Below, piece by piece: positions 40,263 through 49,417 of a stretch of 52,197 bases of DNA. The first letter of the stretch is position 1, and every line of letters starts with the position of its first letter. Source of the DNA: a virus; IMG/VR virus record IMGVR_UViG_3300027779_000040, positions 1 to 52,197 of that record, one strand, 5' to 3'. The notes beneath the pieces were generated by a model. It was not told the DNA's origin. It worked only from the letters and a program-made list of their open reading frames with translations, and made no database searches. Position numbers and translations under genes: made by a program.

Positions 40263-42617
40263 ATGGAGTACACCCAACAGTCCGACGAGGACAAAAAACT
40301 CGTAGATGAAACTCAAGACCTATGGAGAACTTACTCCAATAAAAGGGAAACTTGGGCTACACATGCACAGGAAGACCGTGAATTCAGACTTGGAAAGCAA
40401 TGGTCATCAGAACAAAGAAAAGTCTTAGAGTCTCGTGGTCAAGCTCCTATTGTAGTAAATAGAATTCATCCAGCCGTTGAAGCGGCTAAAGCTATGTTGA
40501 CGAGCAATCGTCCTTCATTTAGAGTATCACCGAGAGAGGATAGCGACAATAAAGTCGCCCAAGCTCTAAATGGCGTTATAGATTATATCTGGCAGAATAG
40601 TGATGGCGATACAGTAATGAGAAATATCGTTGACGACTATTATGTGACAGGGATGGGGGTAGGACTAACTTATATTGACCCGGAAGCGGACGATGGAAAA
40701 GGTGAAGTTCTTATTCGGGATATTGACCCATTAGACGTTTATATTGACCCTAATAGCCGTCATAGAATGGTAGATGATGCAGAAAATATAATGATATCTC
40801 GTTTATATACTAAGGCACAGGCTTTACGGATGTATCCAAGGTATCAAGAAGCTATAAAGAATGCAGAGTCTGATATGCATTCTGATAGACCCATCACTAC
40901 TAGGGAAGATAGAGGAGAAGCTATATTCCCAGAAGACATCGAAACCAAGACACAATCCACTTTTGGGGTAGATGACGAATATATTAGGGGTTATGAAAGA
41001 TATATGAAGGTTAAGGTTCGGATGTTACGGACTCATGAGAGATGGTCGAAGAGAGAAGATATTATAGAAGACAAGCAAATTGATGCTTGGTATCAGAAAA
41101 AGGCATGGCTTATTAATGGGGAACCAACTACGAGTGAAGAGAATGCTCAGGCGGCTCATCAGAAGAATTCTCAGCAATATAATAACCAAGTTCAGCAAAT
41201 AGTTGACCAGCAGATGAAGCAGATGGAGATGATGAAAGAAGAGTTGGGTGTACAACTTCTTGAACGTGAATCTTCTATGTCTGAAGCTGTTGAAATGGGG
41301 GACATGCTTCCCGAGCGATATGACTTAGAGCTTCAAAAAGCAAAACAAGCTACTGATACTCAGGTCGAACAGGCAGAGATGCAGTTTAAGCAACAATTAG
41401 ACTCATTAAAACCTCCCACAATTCAGGAGGTTAACTATGCTGAACTGGTTCAAATGGGGTTTATAGAAGTTGTTGAGATACAGAATCAACGTATAAGGCA
41501 ATGTGTTATTATGGGTAACACCTATTTATACTCTAGAATATTGCCCACTAAAAATTATCCGATTGTTTTCTTTATGAATTTACATAATCGCACACCATAT
41601 CCAGTATCAGACGTAAGAATGGTCAAGGATATGCAGGAATATATTAATAAGACACGCTCACTAATTATTGCTCATGCTACAACGAGTACTAATACCAAGA
41701 TATTGGTTCCTACGGGCAGTGTAGACATGAGAGAATTTGAACAGAAATGGGCTCAACCGGGGGTTGCTATAGAGGTAGATATGGACCAAGGCGCTCCACA
41801 ACCAGTTCAGCCTACCCCCTTGCCCAATGAACTTTATCAGAATGAGAACTCTGCTAAACAGGACATTGACCATCAGCTAGGGTTATATGAAATGATGCAG
41901 GGAAATTCAGCGGCGGCACCCCAGACTTACAAGGCTACAGTTGCACTTGATGAATTTGGGCAACGTAAGATGAAAAGCAAGTTAATGGACATAGAAGCTG
42001 GCTTACGAAGAATGGCTCAGGTAGTTATTCCTTTTGTGCAGGAGTTGTATCACGCAGAGAAGCTTATTCGTATCATCCAGCCTAATAATGCTATGTCTGA
42101 ATACATGATAAATAAAAGAATGTATGACGATAAATCTGGTGAAATAGAGATTTTGAATGATGTGACACTGGGTAAATATGATGTTGTAGTTGTGACTGGA
42201 AGTACATTGCCATCTAATAGGTATGCTCAGTTAGAAATGTACATGGATGCTTTTAAGAATGGAATTATAGACAGACAGGAAGTCTTAAAGAAGACAGAGA
42301 TTTTCGATATAGAAGGTGTTATGCAGAGAACCGATACTATTGCACAGTTACAACAACAGTTAGAACAGTCTCAATCACAGATTAAAGAATTAAAAGGTGA
42401 CCTTCAGACCAGAGAACGTGAAGTATATCACGCTAAACAGAAGGCAGAATTAGAAAAATTTAAGGGCGACTTAGATAAAACGTCGAATAAGGCTAACGCA
42501 TCGGCGACAGTATTTGAGAAACGTCTTGGTGACGCTACCAGTCAAATAGCGGGAGAAGTCCGAAGGGCTTCCAAAGAAACAAACGATACTTCTTCGACTG
42601 GGAAGAACTCAAACTAG
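40263..42617 (+). CDS. portal protein, P22-like
   Basis: 784 residues, typical for P22-type portals (about 700-800). Recognisable parts include the N-terminal FRLGKQWSSEQRKVLESRGQ, NRIHPAVEAAKAMLTSNRP, YYVTGMGVGLTYIDPE and DIDPLDVYIDPNS, which are conserved in this family, and a long Gln/Lys-rich C-terminal coiled coil (about 690-760) that would form the barrel. A Gln/Met-rich insertion lies around residues 295-385. The dodecamer forms the DNA entry vertex and headful sensor. It follows the large terminase by 17 bases and precedes scaffold and coat genes. Confidence 0.92.
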   Translation: MEYTQQSDEDKKLVDETQDLWRTYSNKRETWATHAQEDREFRLGKQWSSEQRKVLESRGQAPIVVNRIHPAVEAAKAMLTSNRPSFRVSPREDSDNKVAQALNGVIDYIWQNSDGDTVMRNIVDDYYVTGMGVGLTYIDPEADDGKGEVLIRDIDPLDVYIDPNSRHRMVDDAENIMISRLYTKAQALRMYPRYQEAIKNAESDMHSDRPITTREDRGEAIFPEDIETKTQSTFGVDDEYIRGYERYMKVKVRMLRTHERWSKREDIIEDKQIDAWYQKKAWLINGEPTTSEENAQAAHQKNSQQYNNQVQQIVDQQMKQMEMMKEELGVQLLERESSMSEAVEMGDMLPERYDLELQKAKQATDTQVEQAEMQFKQQLDSLKPPTIQEVNYAELVQMGFIEVVEIQNQRIRQCVIMGNTYLYSRILPTKNYPIVFFMNLHNRTPYPVSDVRMVKDMQEYINKTRSLIIAHATTSTNTKILVPTGSVDMREFEQKWAQPGVAIEVDMDQGAPQPVQPTPLPNELYQNENSAKQDIDHQLGLYEMMQGNSAAAPQTYKATVALDEFGQRKMKSKLMDIEAGLRRMAQVVIPFVQELYHAEKLIRIIQPNNAMSEYMINKRMYDDKSGEIEILNDVTLGKYDVVVVTGSTLPSNRYAQLEMYMDAFKNGIIDRQEVLKKTEIFDIEGVMQRTDTIAQLQQQLEQSQSQIKELKGDLQTREREVYHAKQKAELEKFKGDLDKTSNKANASATVFEKRLGDATSQIAGEVRRASKETNDTSSTGKNSN

Positions 42618-42626
42618 GAGAATAAA

Positions 42627-43574
42627 ATGGCTGAACAACAGGAAACTCAAGGAATTGACTCCAGTATTGATAATGCTATTTTCGGAACAGGCAACACAGT
42701 AGAAGATAAGGCGTTTGCACAACCAGAGGCTCCCCAAGAGGGACAACCCACTGTGGCAACGACTGTCGAGGCGGTGGCAGAAAAGATAGGACCGATTGAC
42801 CAAATTGATAATGAACAAGTTCGTTATAATTATTGGCAATCGCAGGCGGATAAGTCTAGTAATGAGTTAGTTGAGACAAAGGCTAAGAATGATGAGTTAC
42901 AGCAACAGCTGATAAGTGCTCTTCAGACTAACCAAGGACAACCAGTTGCTCAAGAAGAGACCCAATCTGCTGAACCCGAATTTCCACCACCCCCTGAAAA
43001 ACCTGTAAAACCAAGGGAGTTCAGTAGAGAAGATGCATTCCAAGACCCCACTTCAGATAGTGCACGGTATATGGATAATGTAGATGATTGGCGAGACAAT
43101 ATGGATGACTATAATAGGTTATATGTCGAATATCAGTCAGCTGTAGTCCAAGCAGAACGTGAGGATATGCAGAAGATAGATAGCGATAAGCTGGCAGAAC
43201 GCAAGCGAACTGATGATGTAAAGAGGCAGATAGGCGAGGTGGGAAACTACCTTTCAGAGAAGCATCAGGTAACATCTGAGCAAGTGAATGATTTTGTTAG
43301 TAAAATGTCAGACCCAAACAATCTTACTATTGACAACCTTTGGAGACTATACCAGTTGGAATATGGGCAAACAGGCACTCCAAACGCAGTAAATCAGGCA
43401 CCCGGAAGACCACAAGGTGGACCGAGTCCTGAATTTCAGCAAGCAAAGAGAGCCCAGAGTGTTCCAAGTCCAATGGGTGTTATGCCGTCGAGCAATGAGG
43501 CTACTAATCAAAGTAGCGCTGACAGCATAATGGATGACATGATTGGGGACCTTAATAAGAGGAATCCTTTCTAA
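42627..43574 (+). CDS. scaffolding protein
   Basis: 315 residues with AGGAG before the ATG. Very acidic and Gln/Pro-rich in its first third (PEAPQEGQPTVATTVEA), then helical with high charge, and finally Pro/Ser/Asn-rich, ending MDDMIGDLNKRNPF. This composition and the position between portal and coat genes are those of podovirus scaffolds, which fill and shape the procapsid and exit before or during packaging. No protease motif was seen, so recycling as in P22 rather than cleavage is plausible. Confidence 0.8.
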   Translation: MAEQQETQGIDSSIDNAIFGTGNTVEDKAFAQPEAPQEGQPTVATTVEAVAEKIGPIDQIDNEQVRYNYWQSQADKSSNELVETKAKNDELQQQLISALQTNQGQPVAQEETQSAEPEFPPPPEKPVKPREFSREDAFQDPTSDSARYMDNVDDWRDNMDDYNRLYVEYQSAVVQAEREDMQKIDSDKLAERKRTDDVKRQIGEVGNYLSEKHQVTSEQVNDFVSKMSDPNNLTIDNLWRLYQLEYGQTGTPNAVNQAPGRPQGGPSPEFQQAKRAQSVPSPMGVMPSSNEATNQSSADSIMDDMIGDLNKRNPF

Positions 43575-43597
43575 ACGTAAACTAATGAGGATTCAAA

Positions 43598-44962
43598 ATG
43601 GCAACACAATATAGTATCACCCCCGGTGTAGAACCGCAGGGTGTATCTGTAAATGATAACCGCCGATTATTTGATTTCGGTGAGCGAGTTGCAGAACTCG
43701 CACCACAACAGTCTCCTTTTTTTACTTACCTGTCAAAAGTCGCAAAGCAATCTACTGATGACCCTGTATTTAAGTTTCTTGAACAGCGTCATCAATGGCA
43801 ACGGCGAAATGTTATTGTTAAGACCGCAATTAGTGGGACTAACATGGCAAAAGCAGTCGGAGCCGCTTTAGGTGCGCCTTTAGTTTTGCAAGCTCAGTAT
43901 GACAAGTATGGTAGAATAGGAAACACCTACAATGATGCCGCAGATTTCGTTTTGCCGGGGCAAGTTCTTGCTCTTAAGCAAACAAATGGCGACATTGTTC
44001 ATGTTAAAATCGCAAACGATGCAACGATTACGCATGTTGCGGCTATTCAAACTGGTGCAAGTGCGGCAGTAGGTACAACAACTATTCCAGCGGCAGACTG
44101 TACTATACAAGGGACCGCAACTGCGGCTTCTAGTATTTTACCAGCCGACGCTAAGGGACAAGTAGTTGGTAGTGCATGGGCTGAAGGTTCAGCAGACCCT
44201 GAAGGTTTTAGAGATGAACTCTATGACCGTGAAGGGTATTGTCAGATTTTCAAAACTGCAATTCCAATGTTCTCTGGTACTTCTTTAGCAACACGCTATC
44301 GTGGTAAAGCTGACGAGTATAAACGGGTATGGCAGGAAAAGTTAATGGAACACAAGATGGATTTAGAACACGCTTTCCTTTTTGGAAAGGGTACTTCTGA
44401 TGAATCCGCTACTGGTGCACCATTACGCTATTCTTGGGGTATCCTTCCTTATACGGAAGCTTACGGGAAAGTGTATAACATGGCTTATGCTTCATCTGGA
44501 TATGATGCATTCATGGACGCAATGGAAGATTTCTTTGCTCCTGAAAGCGGAAATAGTGGTTCCAAGCTTGTGCTTGCTTCTCGTAAGGTTATTTCTTACT
44601 TGAATAAGCTAGGCGCTGGTTCCTTCCTGAATAACAGCGTAGGTTCTTCTCAGTATAGACTTGATGTAAACTCGGTACCCGGAAATTTCGGTCACCAAGT
44701 TACACGAGTTAATACCGTATTTGGTGATTTGCACTTTGTTGCAGACCCACTACTTCGTGGTATTTGGGAAGATTACTCAGTTTGTATTGACATGAGTAAT
44801 GTTAAATACAGACCATTAGTTGGAAATGGTGTATCTCGTGATACTCATATCATAACTAATGTTCAAGCTAATGATATTGATGGACGGAAAGATATCGTCA
44901 TGACCGAAGCTGGTCTAGAGATTGACCTTCCTGAAACTCACGCAATCATTAAATGGTCTTAA
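43598..44962 (+). CDS. major capsid protein
   Basis: 454 residues with GAGGA ahead of the ATG. The N-terminal region (RRLFDFGERVAELAPQQSPF) and the FLEQRHQWQRR segment followed by a beta-rich middle and a KLVLASRKVISYLNKL helix fit HK97-fold coat proteins of this size. A Gly/Ala/Thr-rich section (about 125-190) may be an inserted domain like the P22 coat I-domain. It is directly downstream of the scaffold gene and upstream of a hairpin. Hundreds of copies make the shell; the triangulation number is not deducible here. Confidence 0.88.
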   Translation: MATQYSITPGVEPQGVSVNDNRRLFDFGERVAELAPQQSPFFTYLSKVAKQSTDDPVFKFLEQRHQWQRRNVIVKTAISGTNMAKAVGAALGAPLVLQAQYDKYGRIGNTYNDAADFVLPGQVLALKQTNGDIVHVKIANDATITHVAAIQTGASAAVGTTTIPAADCTIQGTATAASSILPADAKGQVVGSAWAEGSADPEGFRDELYDREGYCQIFKTAIPMFSGTSLATRYRGKADEYKRVWQEKLMEHKMDLEHAFLFGKGTSDESATGAPLRYSWGILPYTEAYGKVYNMAYASSGYDAFMDAMEDFFAPESGNSGSKLVLASRKVISYLNKLGAGSFLNNSVGSSQYRLDVNSVPGNFGHQVTRVNTVFGDLHFVADPLLRGIWEDYSVCIDMSNVKYRPLVGNGVSRDTHIITNVQANDIDGRKDIVMTEAGLEIDLPETHAIIKWS

Positions 44963-44973
44963 GGGGGTAGGAT

Positions 44974-45417
44974 ATGGCAATAACATATGCGGCTTCTGGT
45001 GAATGGACTAAGATGAGTGAAACGGTGACGGTTGTCGATGCAGACGGCAGTCATGAAAGCTCGGCTTTTCCAACATCTGGTGTAGAAACAGCTCAGGCTG
45101 AAGAAGAAACGGGATTAGTTGCCAAGTGGCAATATACTGCCGCTGATTCACCAATCACCATAGGTGGCGTTGGTGCCGACCCTAATGGACGTACTTTACC
45201 AAGCCAATCGTGGACAGATTTAGAACTGCCTGCGGCGGCATCTGGCTCGCTTGAAAAGGTGTATATTCCTGCTAACGCTAATTACATTCGTTGTCACTAT
45301 ACAGTGACAGCTTCTACGTATGGCGGTGACTTAGGTCATGTAGTGGATGTTTACACTAACGCAAGAAAATCAGATATTGGTTTTAGTATCTCTGGCTTAG
45401 GGGCTGACCCTTCGTAA
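44974..45417 (+). CDS. capsid-associated protein, possible decoration
   Basis: 147 residues with GGGGGTAGGA before the ATG. All-beta composition with Ser, Thr and Gly (WTKMSETVTVVDADGSHESS, SWTDLELPAAASG, YIRCHYTVTA), without helices or catalytic residues. It directly follows the coat gene and precedes a hairpin, a position typical of head decoration or capsid-stabilising proteins. The central Gly/Ala-rich part looks like a surface loop. No family was recognised. Confidence 0.65.
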   Translation: MAITYAASGEWTKMSETVTVVDADGSHESSAFPTSGVETAQAEEETGLVAKWQYTAADSPITIGGVGADPNGRTLPSQSWTDLELPAAASGSLEKVYIPANANYIRCHYTVTASTYGGDLGHVVDVYTNARKSDIGFSISGLGADPS

Positions 45418-45430
45418 GAACATAATGATG

Positions 45431-45464
45431 TTAATGGAGCTTGACTTTGGTTGGGCTCCATTAA
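45431..45464 (+). terminator. hairpin after the coat and decoration genes
   Basis: TTAATGGAGC (45431-45440) and GCTCCATTAA (45455-45464) pair perfectly over 10 bases around a 14-base loop; the next bases are TTTAACTTTAAAA. It is a plausible weak intrinsic terminator or processing site that lowers expression of connector genes relative to coat. There is no clean T tract. Confidence 0.65.
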
Positions 45465-45486
45465 TTTAACTTTAAAAGGATAGATT

Positions 45487-45795
45487 ATGCCGTTAATTAC
45501 AAAACACATGTCAGGGACATTTGGGATAAAGGTCGCAAAGGTAACTGCTAGTGGAAATATAAAAACTTCTGTAGGAGTTGTCCATGGTTTGGTTGTAGTG
45601 AAGGGAGATGTCTCTCTACATGAAGGAACCGTTGGTGCAGATAATTCAGGAAGTGATATTATCCAGTTACAAGCTGGTGCAAGTGCTGGAGATGGTACTT
45701 CAGCTTATACCCTTCCAAAACCTTATAGTTTTGGTCAATATGGTTGCTATGCTAATGTAACTGGTGCAACAGTTGCTTATGTTTATTATGAGTAA
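45487..45795 (+). CDS. small beta-rich virion protein
   Basis: 102 residues with AAGGATAG before the ATG. Almost all beta (GTFGIKVAKVTASGNIKTSV, GLVVVKGDVSL, GCYANVTGATVAYVYYE), with no helix, Cys pair or membrane span. Size and placement after the coat region suggest a second capsid decoration or head-stabilising protein. The following small gene starts inside its last codons. No family was recognised. Confidence 0.6.
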   Translation: MPLITKHMSGTFGIKVAKVTASGNIKTSVGVVHGLVVVKGDVSLHEGTVGADNSGSDIIQLQAGASAGDGTSAYTLPKPYSFGQYGCYANVTGATVAYVYYE

Positions 45796-45889
45796 GGGGA
45801 TGGTTTACTCAAGTTCACCCGGAAAACCATTTGAGGGTGTAGAGGTAGATACTCGTAAGAAAAGAAACTTGAAGAAAAAGAAGAAATAG
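45788..45889 (+). CDS. 33-residue Lys-rich peptide
   Basis: Starts at an ATG that overlaps the end of the preceding gene and stops three bases before the next ATG. It has a polar N-terminus (SKGMVYSSSPGKPFEGVEV) and a C-terminal half that is nearly all Lys/Arg (RKKRNLKKKKK). It may contact DNA inside the head or tie virion parts to DNA. Its exact fit between two genes supports it. Confidence 0.55.
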   Translation: MSKGMVYSSSPGKPFEGVEVDTRKKRNLKKKKK

Positions 45890-45892
45890 GTA

Positions 45893-46399
45893 ATGGCTTC
45901 CTTCTCTGCACAGATAGGATATCTTGCTGGTAGTACTTCGGGTAAAACTACTGAAGTAGCTCAATATCTTAAAGAAGGTCTTGAAGATGTTATAGCTAAG
46001 GTATCTAAGCTAAAGCCTAATGAGATGCCACTTTTTGCTAAAGAAATTGGTATAAATAATGATGGTCACGCCCTTGGAGACAATGGTATTATACTGGATG
46101 TACAGGTAAATGGTACTATGGCTAATCATATAAAAGCCAAACATAGATATGACGTATTGGATACTGCAAGTATGTATTTTGCTAATTCTTTTTCACCTGT
46201 ATTTTGGGTATTAAATGGGAGACTATATATAGCTCCTTATGCAGAGCAAGCGAGTGCCGCCCCATCAGATTCTGAAGTAGATGGCATATCGTATTCACTT
46301 GCTGGTGGAGGTGCTAAAGATAAGAGCGCTACTACATCAAAGACTGTTACTTCAGCAGGGAAAACAACGAGTAAGAAAGCCGACGGACCAGTGAGCTAA
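45893..46399 (+). CDS. structural protein, connector region
   Basis: 168 residues in the run between coat genes and tail genes. The first half is helical (EVAQYLKEGLEDVIAKVSKL), the middle beta-rich with FANSFSPVFWVLNGRLYIAP, and the tail a Thr/Ser/Lys-rich low-complexity stretch. Such proteins in podoviruses form the head completion or connector ring, but no specific family was recognised. It is separated by one base from the next gene. Confidence 0.6.
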   Translation: MASFSAQIGYLAGSTSGKTTEVAQYLKEGLEDVIAKVSKLKPNEMPLFAKEIGINNDGHALGDNGIILDVQVNGTMANHIKAKHRYDVLDTASMYFANSFSPVFWVLNGRLYIAPYAEQASAAPSDSEVDGISYSLAGGGAKDKSATTSKTVTSAGKTTSKKADGPVS

Positions 46400-46400
46400 T

Positions 46401-47330
46401 ATGGCAACACATTACTATAGATACACTTATTCGAACCTTGCTGGGGATGAAACTGGACCATCTAAGCAATCAAGTATGAGTGATAGTGGGACAGGAGTTG
46501 ATATAAATATTGATAATGTTCCCAGAAACGAGTTGCTAAATATAGCCAAAAGAAGTGTATATAGAAGTAGTGTTACAACAGATAGTTCTACTCCTGCTAC
46601 ATCTACATATAAAAAGGTGGTTGATGTCACTGGAAACGAGTATAAAAATATTACTGACCCAATAGATAGTATCACTAGTAATGCGGCGATGCCAACAGCA
46701 ACAAATTACATAGGAGTTTCATCAGCTCTATTAAGTATAGTCTCACCGGGAACTATAAATGATAGCTCCGCAACAATTTCAGAATGTCCCACTAGTTATT
46801 ATAGGGCTGTTATTTTATTTGCTTCTATTAGACTTATACAGAATAAATTAACTTCATATTGGGTAGATACTGATGTGGACAATGCAATAGGCGCTATTAA
46901 GACTTCTATCGCTAGAGTTCAGAGTGAAATATTTGATACTACAAAAAATTATGATACAACTAATAAGTATTTTAAGGAAGTAAGTGATGCTCTAGATAAG
47001 GCTAAAGCACTTGTTGATGAGACATCTATGGGTGGAGATACTGAACCAGAGTCTGCTCAGTTTCATTTAAAGGAAGAAGACCCTGAATTAGTTCAATCTA
47101 CTTTATCGGTTGCATCCCAAGAACTAAATAGAGCCAATACATGGCTTGCTCAATATTCTTCTATGGGTAGTCAGTTTCTAGCTGAAGCACAGGCTCATAT
47201 ACAGGAAGTTCAGTCAAGAATGGGTAAGAGTGCTCAAGAATATCAATGGTTACAGACTCAATTAGGAATGTGTAAACAAGAATATATGGACTTTTTTGGA
47301 ACAGGAGTGGCACCGACTAATGAAACTTAG
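46401..47330 (+). CDS. structural protein with beta N-terminus and long helical C-terminus
   Basis: 309 residues. The N-terminal 110 are beta-rich (THYYRYTYSNLAGDETGPSK, YKKVVDVTGNEYKNI) and resemble a fibronectin/Ig-like domain; the remaining 200 are helical and coiled-coil, with repeated A/S/Q spacing (QFLAEAQAHIQEVQSRMGK). A globular head plus rod suggests an adaptor or tail-needle type protein. The end overlaps the next start. The assignment to a specific tail part is not certain. Confidence 0.6.
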   Translation: MATHYYRYTYSNLAGDETGPSKQSSMSDSGTGVDINIDNVPRNELLNIAKRSVYRSSVTTDSSTPATSTYKKVVDVTGNEYKNITDPIDSITSNAAMPTATNYIGVSSALLSIVSPGTINDSSATISECPTSYYRAVILFASIRLIQNKLTSYWVDTDVDNAIGAIKTSIARVQSEIFDTTKNYDTTNKYFKEVSDALDKAKALVDETSMGGDTEPESAQFHLKEEDPELVQSTLSVASQELNRANTWLAQYSSMGSQFLAEAQAHIQEVQSRMGKSAQEYQWLQTQLGMCKQEYMDFFGTGVAPTNET

Positions 47331-47583
47331 AGATATGGTAGAAATAATTCAGCAACATCATCCTAGTCTTGGAGTTGTTGAGTGTATGCACCTTTTAAAT
47401 AGAGCTCAAGATGAGTTTTCATCAAGGACAAACTTACTTGATTCAGCTGATAAATTTGATATTGTAGCAGGTCAGCGTGGTTATAAGCTATCAGACCATA
47501 TTCTTGAAATAAAGAGTGTGGACTATAATGGTGAGGACATACCACATCTAACTGGCAGACCACCAACTAGGGACTTAACGTGA
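47320..47583 (+). CDS. head-tail adaptor-like protein
   Basis: 87 residues from the ATG inside the previous gene's end; an upstream TTG at 47296 would add eight residues. It begins with a helix (LRDMVEIIQQHHPSL) and contains LLNRAQDEFSSRT followed by a G-x-R-x-Y-x-L strand (AGQRGYKLSDHILEIKSVDY). The helix pair plus G-x-R-x-Y pattern is typical of small connector or head-completion proteins that dock onto the portal. It sits two genes before the tail-completion candidate. Confidence 0.6.
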   Translation: MKLRDMVEIIQQHHPSLGVVECMHLLNRAQDEFSSRTNLLDSADKFDIVAGQRGYKLSDHILEIKSVDYNGEDIPHLTGRPPTRDLT

Positions 47584-47584
47584 T

Positions 47585-47905
47585 ATGGCAAAGCGTAAAC
47601 TTGCTGAAATTTTGTGGAGTGCTATGCACAAGACACGGCAATTTGACCATCCTGCTATCAAGCAAGCAAAGGCTTTAATAAAGGATGCTGACACTCCTAA
47701 GAAAACGAAAATGGCAACATCGTATTATTATAAGATGCTCCATAGGTACGATAGAACTATATATGATGAATTAATGAGAAATAATCCAAAAAAACTAAAA
47801 CACTATAGTAAGAAATTCGGTGGGAAGAGAACAGGTTCTTTAGACCGAAGGGGCTACGATAGGAAAAATACTGGCAGACGACCAGAGGATAAAGGATGGG
47901 ACTAG
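47585..47905 (+). CDS. small very basic virion-region protein
   Basis: 106 residues, highly enriched in Lys, Arg and Tyr (KATSYYYKM-like segment, then KKLKHYSKKFGGKRTGS and RRGYDRKNTGRRPEDKG). The excess of basic charge suggests binding to DNA in the head or to RNA. It starts one base after the upstream stop, and another very basic gene follows two bases after its own stop. No family was recognised. Confidence 0.55.
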   Translation: MAKRKLAEILWSAMHKTRQFDHPAIKQAKALIKDADTPKKTKMATSYYYKMLHRYDRTIYDELMRNNPKKLKHYSKKFGGKRTGSLDRRGYDRKNTGRRPEDKGWD

Positions 47906-47906
47906 T

Positions 47907-48173
47907 ATGACATTTGAATTTGCAAAGAAAGTGTTAAAAATGAGTGTAGCAGGATTAAAATCTGTAGCGGCACAACGAAGAATATCAGTACCGGGTCTTT
48001 TACAAGATGCAAATAAAGCTGTAAAAAAAGGTTTACAGAAGTCAAAAGTTTCCCAAGGTACATTTGGAAAGCAAGAATATGGTAAAGCGGCTAGGAGACC
48101 ACAGAGTCTGTCTGGGGCAGAAAGAATGGAAATGACTCGGGCTAAAGCCGCCATTAGAAAGAGAAAGAAATAA
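47907..48173 (+). CDS. second small basic protein
   Basis: 88 residues rich in Lys/Arg and Ala (SVAAQRRISVPG, KAVKKGLQKSKVSQG, AKAAIRKRKK). It overlaps the next gene as TAATG. Together with the 106-residue neighbour and the 33-residue peptide, it forms a set of basic proteins in the connector region; these may neutralise packaged DNA or bind the connector. There is no known domain. Confidence 0.55.
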   Translation: MTFEFAKKVLKMSVAGLKSVAAQRRISVPGLLQDANKAVKKGLQKSKVSQGTFGKQEYGKAARRPQSLSGAERMEMTRAKAAIRKRKK

Positions 48174-48640
48174 TGGGAATGGCTTCAACATATGTATGGT
48201 GGACGGAACGTAGTGCTGTATGGATAGCTTACTATGATGTATCTAAAAGCATAACTACTGCATTCTCTTCTCCTGATGATGCTACAAAAGATGTACATAT
48301 ATTCTTTTACAAAAAAGCGGACCCATTTAAGAAAGAAGGTGATTCCGTTCCAGACAGGTCTGTAATAAGTAACACTTATCTTGGGGTTACCACGACTGGA
48401 AGTGCTGGAAGTTATAAGAATGGGGCTAATTTTATTAGTCAAGAATCGGAGATACCAGAGCAGTTTCATCAAATACTTGTTGAAAAAGCTATTCAACTTG
48501 GTTATGAAAAATCTCCAGAAGGGCTACAATTCGCACAGTATTTTGCACAAAAATTTGAACAAGGTGTTAAGCGTGGAAAACAATTTGCTACTCGTGGCAG
48601 AACACATAAACCGGCATTTATTGTGCCAGCGGACTTTTAA
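48173..48640 (+). CDS. tail-completion or adaptor protein (probable)
   Basis: 155 residues, coupled by TAATG on both sides. A beta N-terminus (STYVWWTERSAVWIAYYDVS) is followed by IPEQFHQILVEKAIQLGYEK and an EQGVKRGKQFATRGR helix. The order of an IPE-(Q/E)-F-H-x-x-L helix then a basic E-x-G-x-x-x-G-K helix occurs in phage adaptor proteins near fibre genes. It would finish the connector before tail attachment. The assignment is by pattern, not by a defined motif. Confidence 0.6.
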   Translation: MGMASTYVWWTERSAVWIAYYDVSKSITTAFSSPDDATKDVHIFFYKKADPFKKEGDSVPDRSVISNTYLGVTTTGSAGSYKNGANFISQESEIPEQFHQILVEKAIQLGYEKSPEGLQFAQYFAQKFEQGVKRGKQFATRGRTHKPAFIVPADF

Positions 48641-48861
48641 TGGAAGGTTATACAGGATTAAATTTTGGTTCATATAATTTATCAGAAATGACTAATTTGT
48701 ATTTTCCCAGTGTTGACCAGTCCTACTTTCATTCACTTGATGCAGATGATATATGGGAAGCTATACAACCAGTAGATGCGATATACACACCAGTGGATGC
48801 TGTAGATACAGTATATACATCTGTTGATGCTGTTCAAACAACTTATACACACATATTCTAG
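48640..48861 (+). CDS. 73-residue protein with VDAVYT repeats
   Basis: Coupled to the previous gene. The second half carries at least three copies of an xVDA(V/I)xTxYT pattern (PVDAIYT, PVDAVDTVYT, SVDAVQTTYT) spaced about every 7-10 residues, giving a strand-like repeat. The first half is aromatic (NFGSYNLSEMTNLYFPSVDQ). It lies between the adaptor and fibre genes and may be a tail-fibre attachment peptide. No family was recognised. Confidence 0.55.
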   Translation: MEGYTGLNFGSYNLSEMTNLYFPSVDQSYFHSLDADDIWEAIQPVDAIYTPVDAVDTVYTSVDAVQTTYTHIF

Positions 48862-48869
48862 GAGATACA

Positions 48870-49229
48870 ATGTCAACATTAACAGATAACGTAATATCAG
48901 AAGTATATACAAGCTTGATATTTCGTAAAACAGATAATAAATTATACTACGATAATGGTGCTTCTGATATAGAAGTACTTGATTTGACAGGGCTTAGTGG
49001 AACTGATTCAGATGCTGACGGAAGGTTTGAATTTGATTCAGCGGATACAGATGGTATTACTGCCCTTGCTAGTGGTAACTTAGCTGAGTTCAAGAATAAT
49101 AGTGTGGAAAAGTTTTCTATAGACCACAGCGGGGTATTAAAATTGAATAATCAGTCTGGAACTCCAACACCAGTTAGAGGTGGAATTTACTTCAAGGATG
49201 ATTTCTTCTATCTAGGAAGCGGTGAATAA
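48870..49229 (+). CDS. fibre-related structural protein
   Basis: 119 residues with AGGAG ahead of the ATG. Opens TDNVISEVYTSLIFRKTDNK with LYYDNGASDI, then an Asp-rich turn region and repeated strands (FSIDHSGVLKLNNQ, GGIYFKDDFFYLGSGE). These blocks resemble parts of phage fibre and baseplate proteins with a stem of beta strands. It precedes the fibre genes and is TAATG-coupled to a small helical gene. It could be a fibre adaptor. Confidence 0.6.
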   Translation: MSTLTDNVISEVYTSLIFRKTDNKLYYDNGASDIEVLDLTGLSGTDSDADGRFEFDSADTDGITALASGNLAEFKNNSVEKFSIDHSGVLKLNNQSGTPTPVRGGIYFKDDFFYLGSGE

Positions 49230-49417
49230 TGGGAATTATAAATAAAATTTCTCAATCTCAAAATGAATGGGGTTTAGATGTAAAAGAAATAGGGTTTCTA
49301 TTGCGATTGATTGATTCGAGTAATCACTCAGGCAAAGTCTTGGAGTTAGCCCTTCAGTCAAAATTAAAACTCCAAGCAAAATTAGAGAAACTAATAAATA
49401 ATAGGGAGGTCATCTAA
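49229..49417 (+). CDS. small helical protein coupled to the first tail fibre
   Basis: 62 residues in a double TAATG chain with the genes before and after. Mostly helical, with the conserved-looking LDVKEIGFLLRLIDSSNHSG and ALQSKLKLQAKLEKL parts. The same kind of small helical gene stands in front of the second fibre, where it is also coupled by TAATG. Such peptides next to fibre genes may be chaperones or hinge subunits. No enzyme motif was seen. Confidence 0.6.
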   Translation: MGIINKISQSQNEWGLDVKEIGFLLRLIDSSNHSGKVLELALQSKLKLQAKLEKLINNREVI

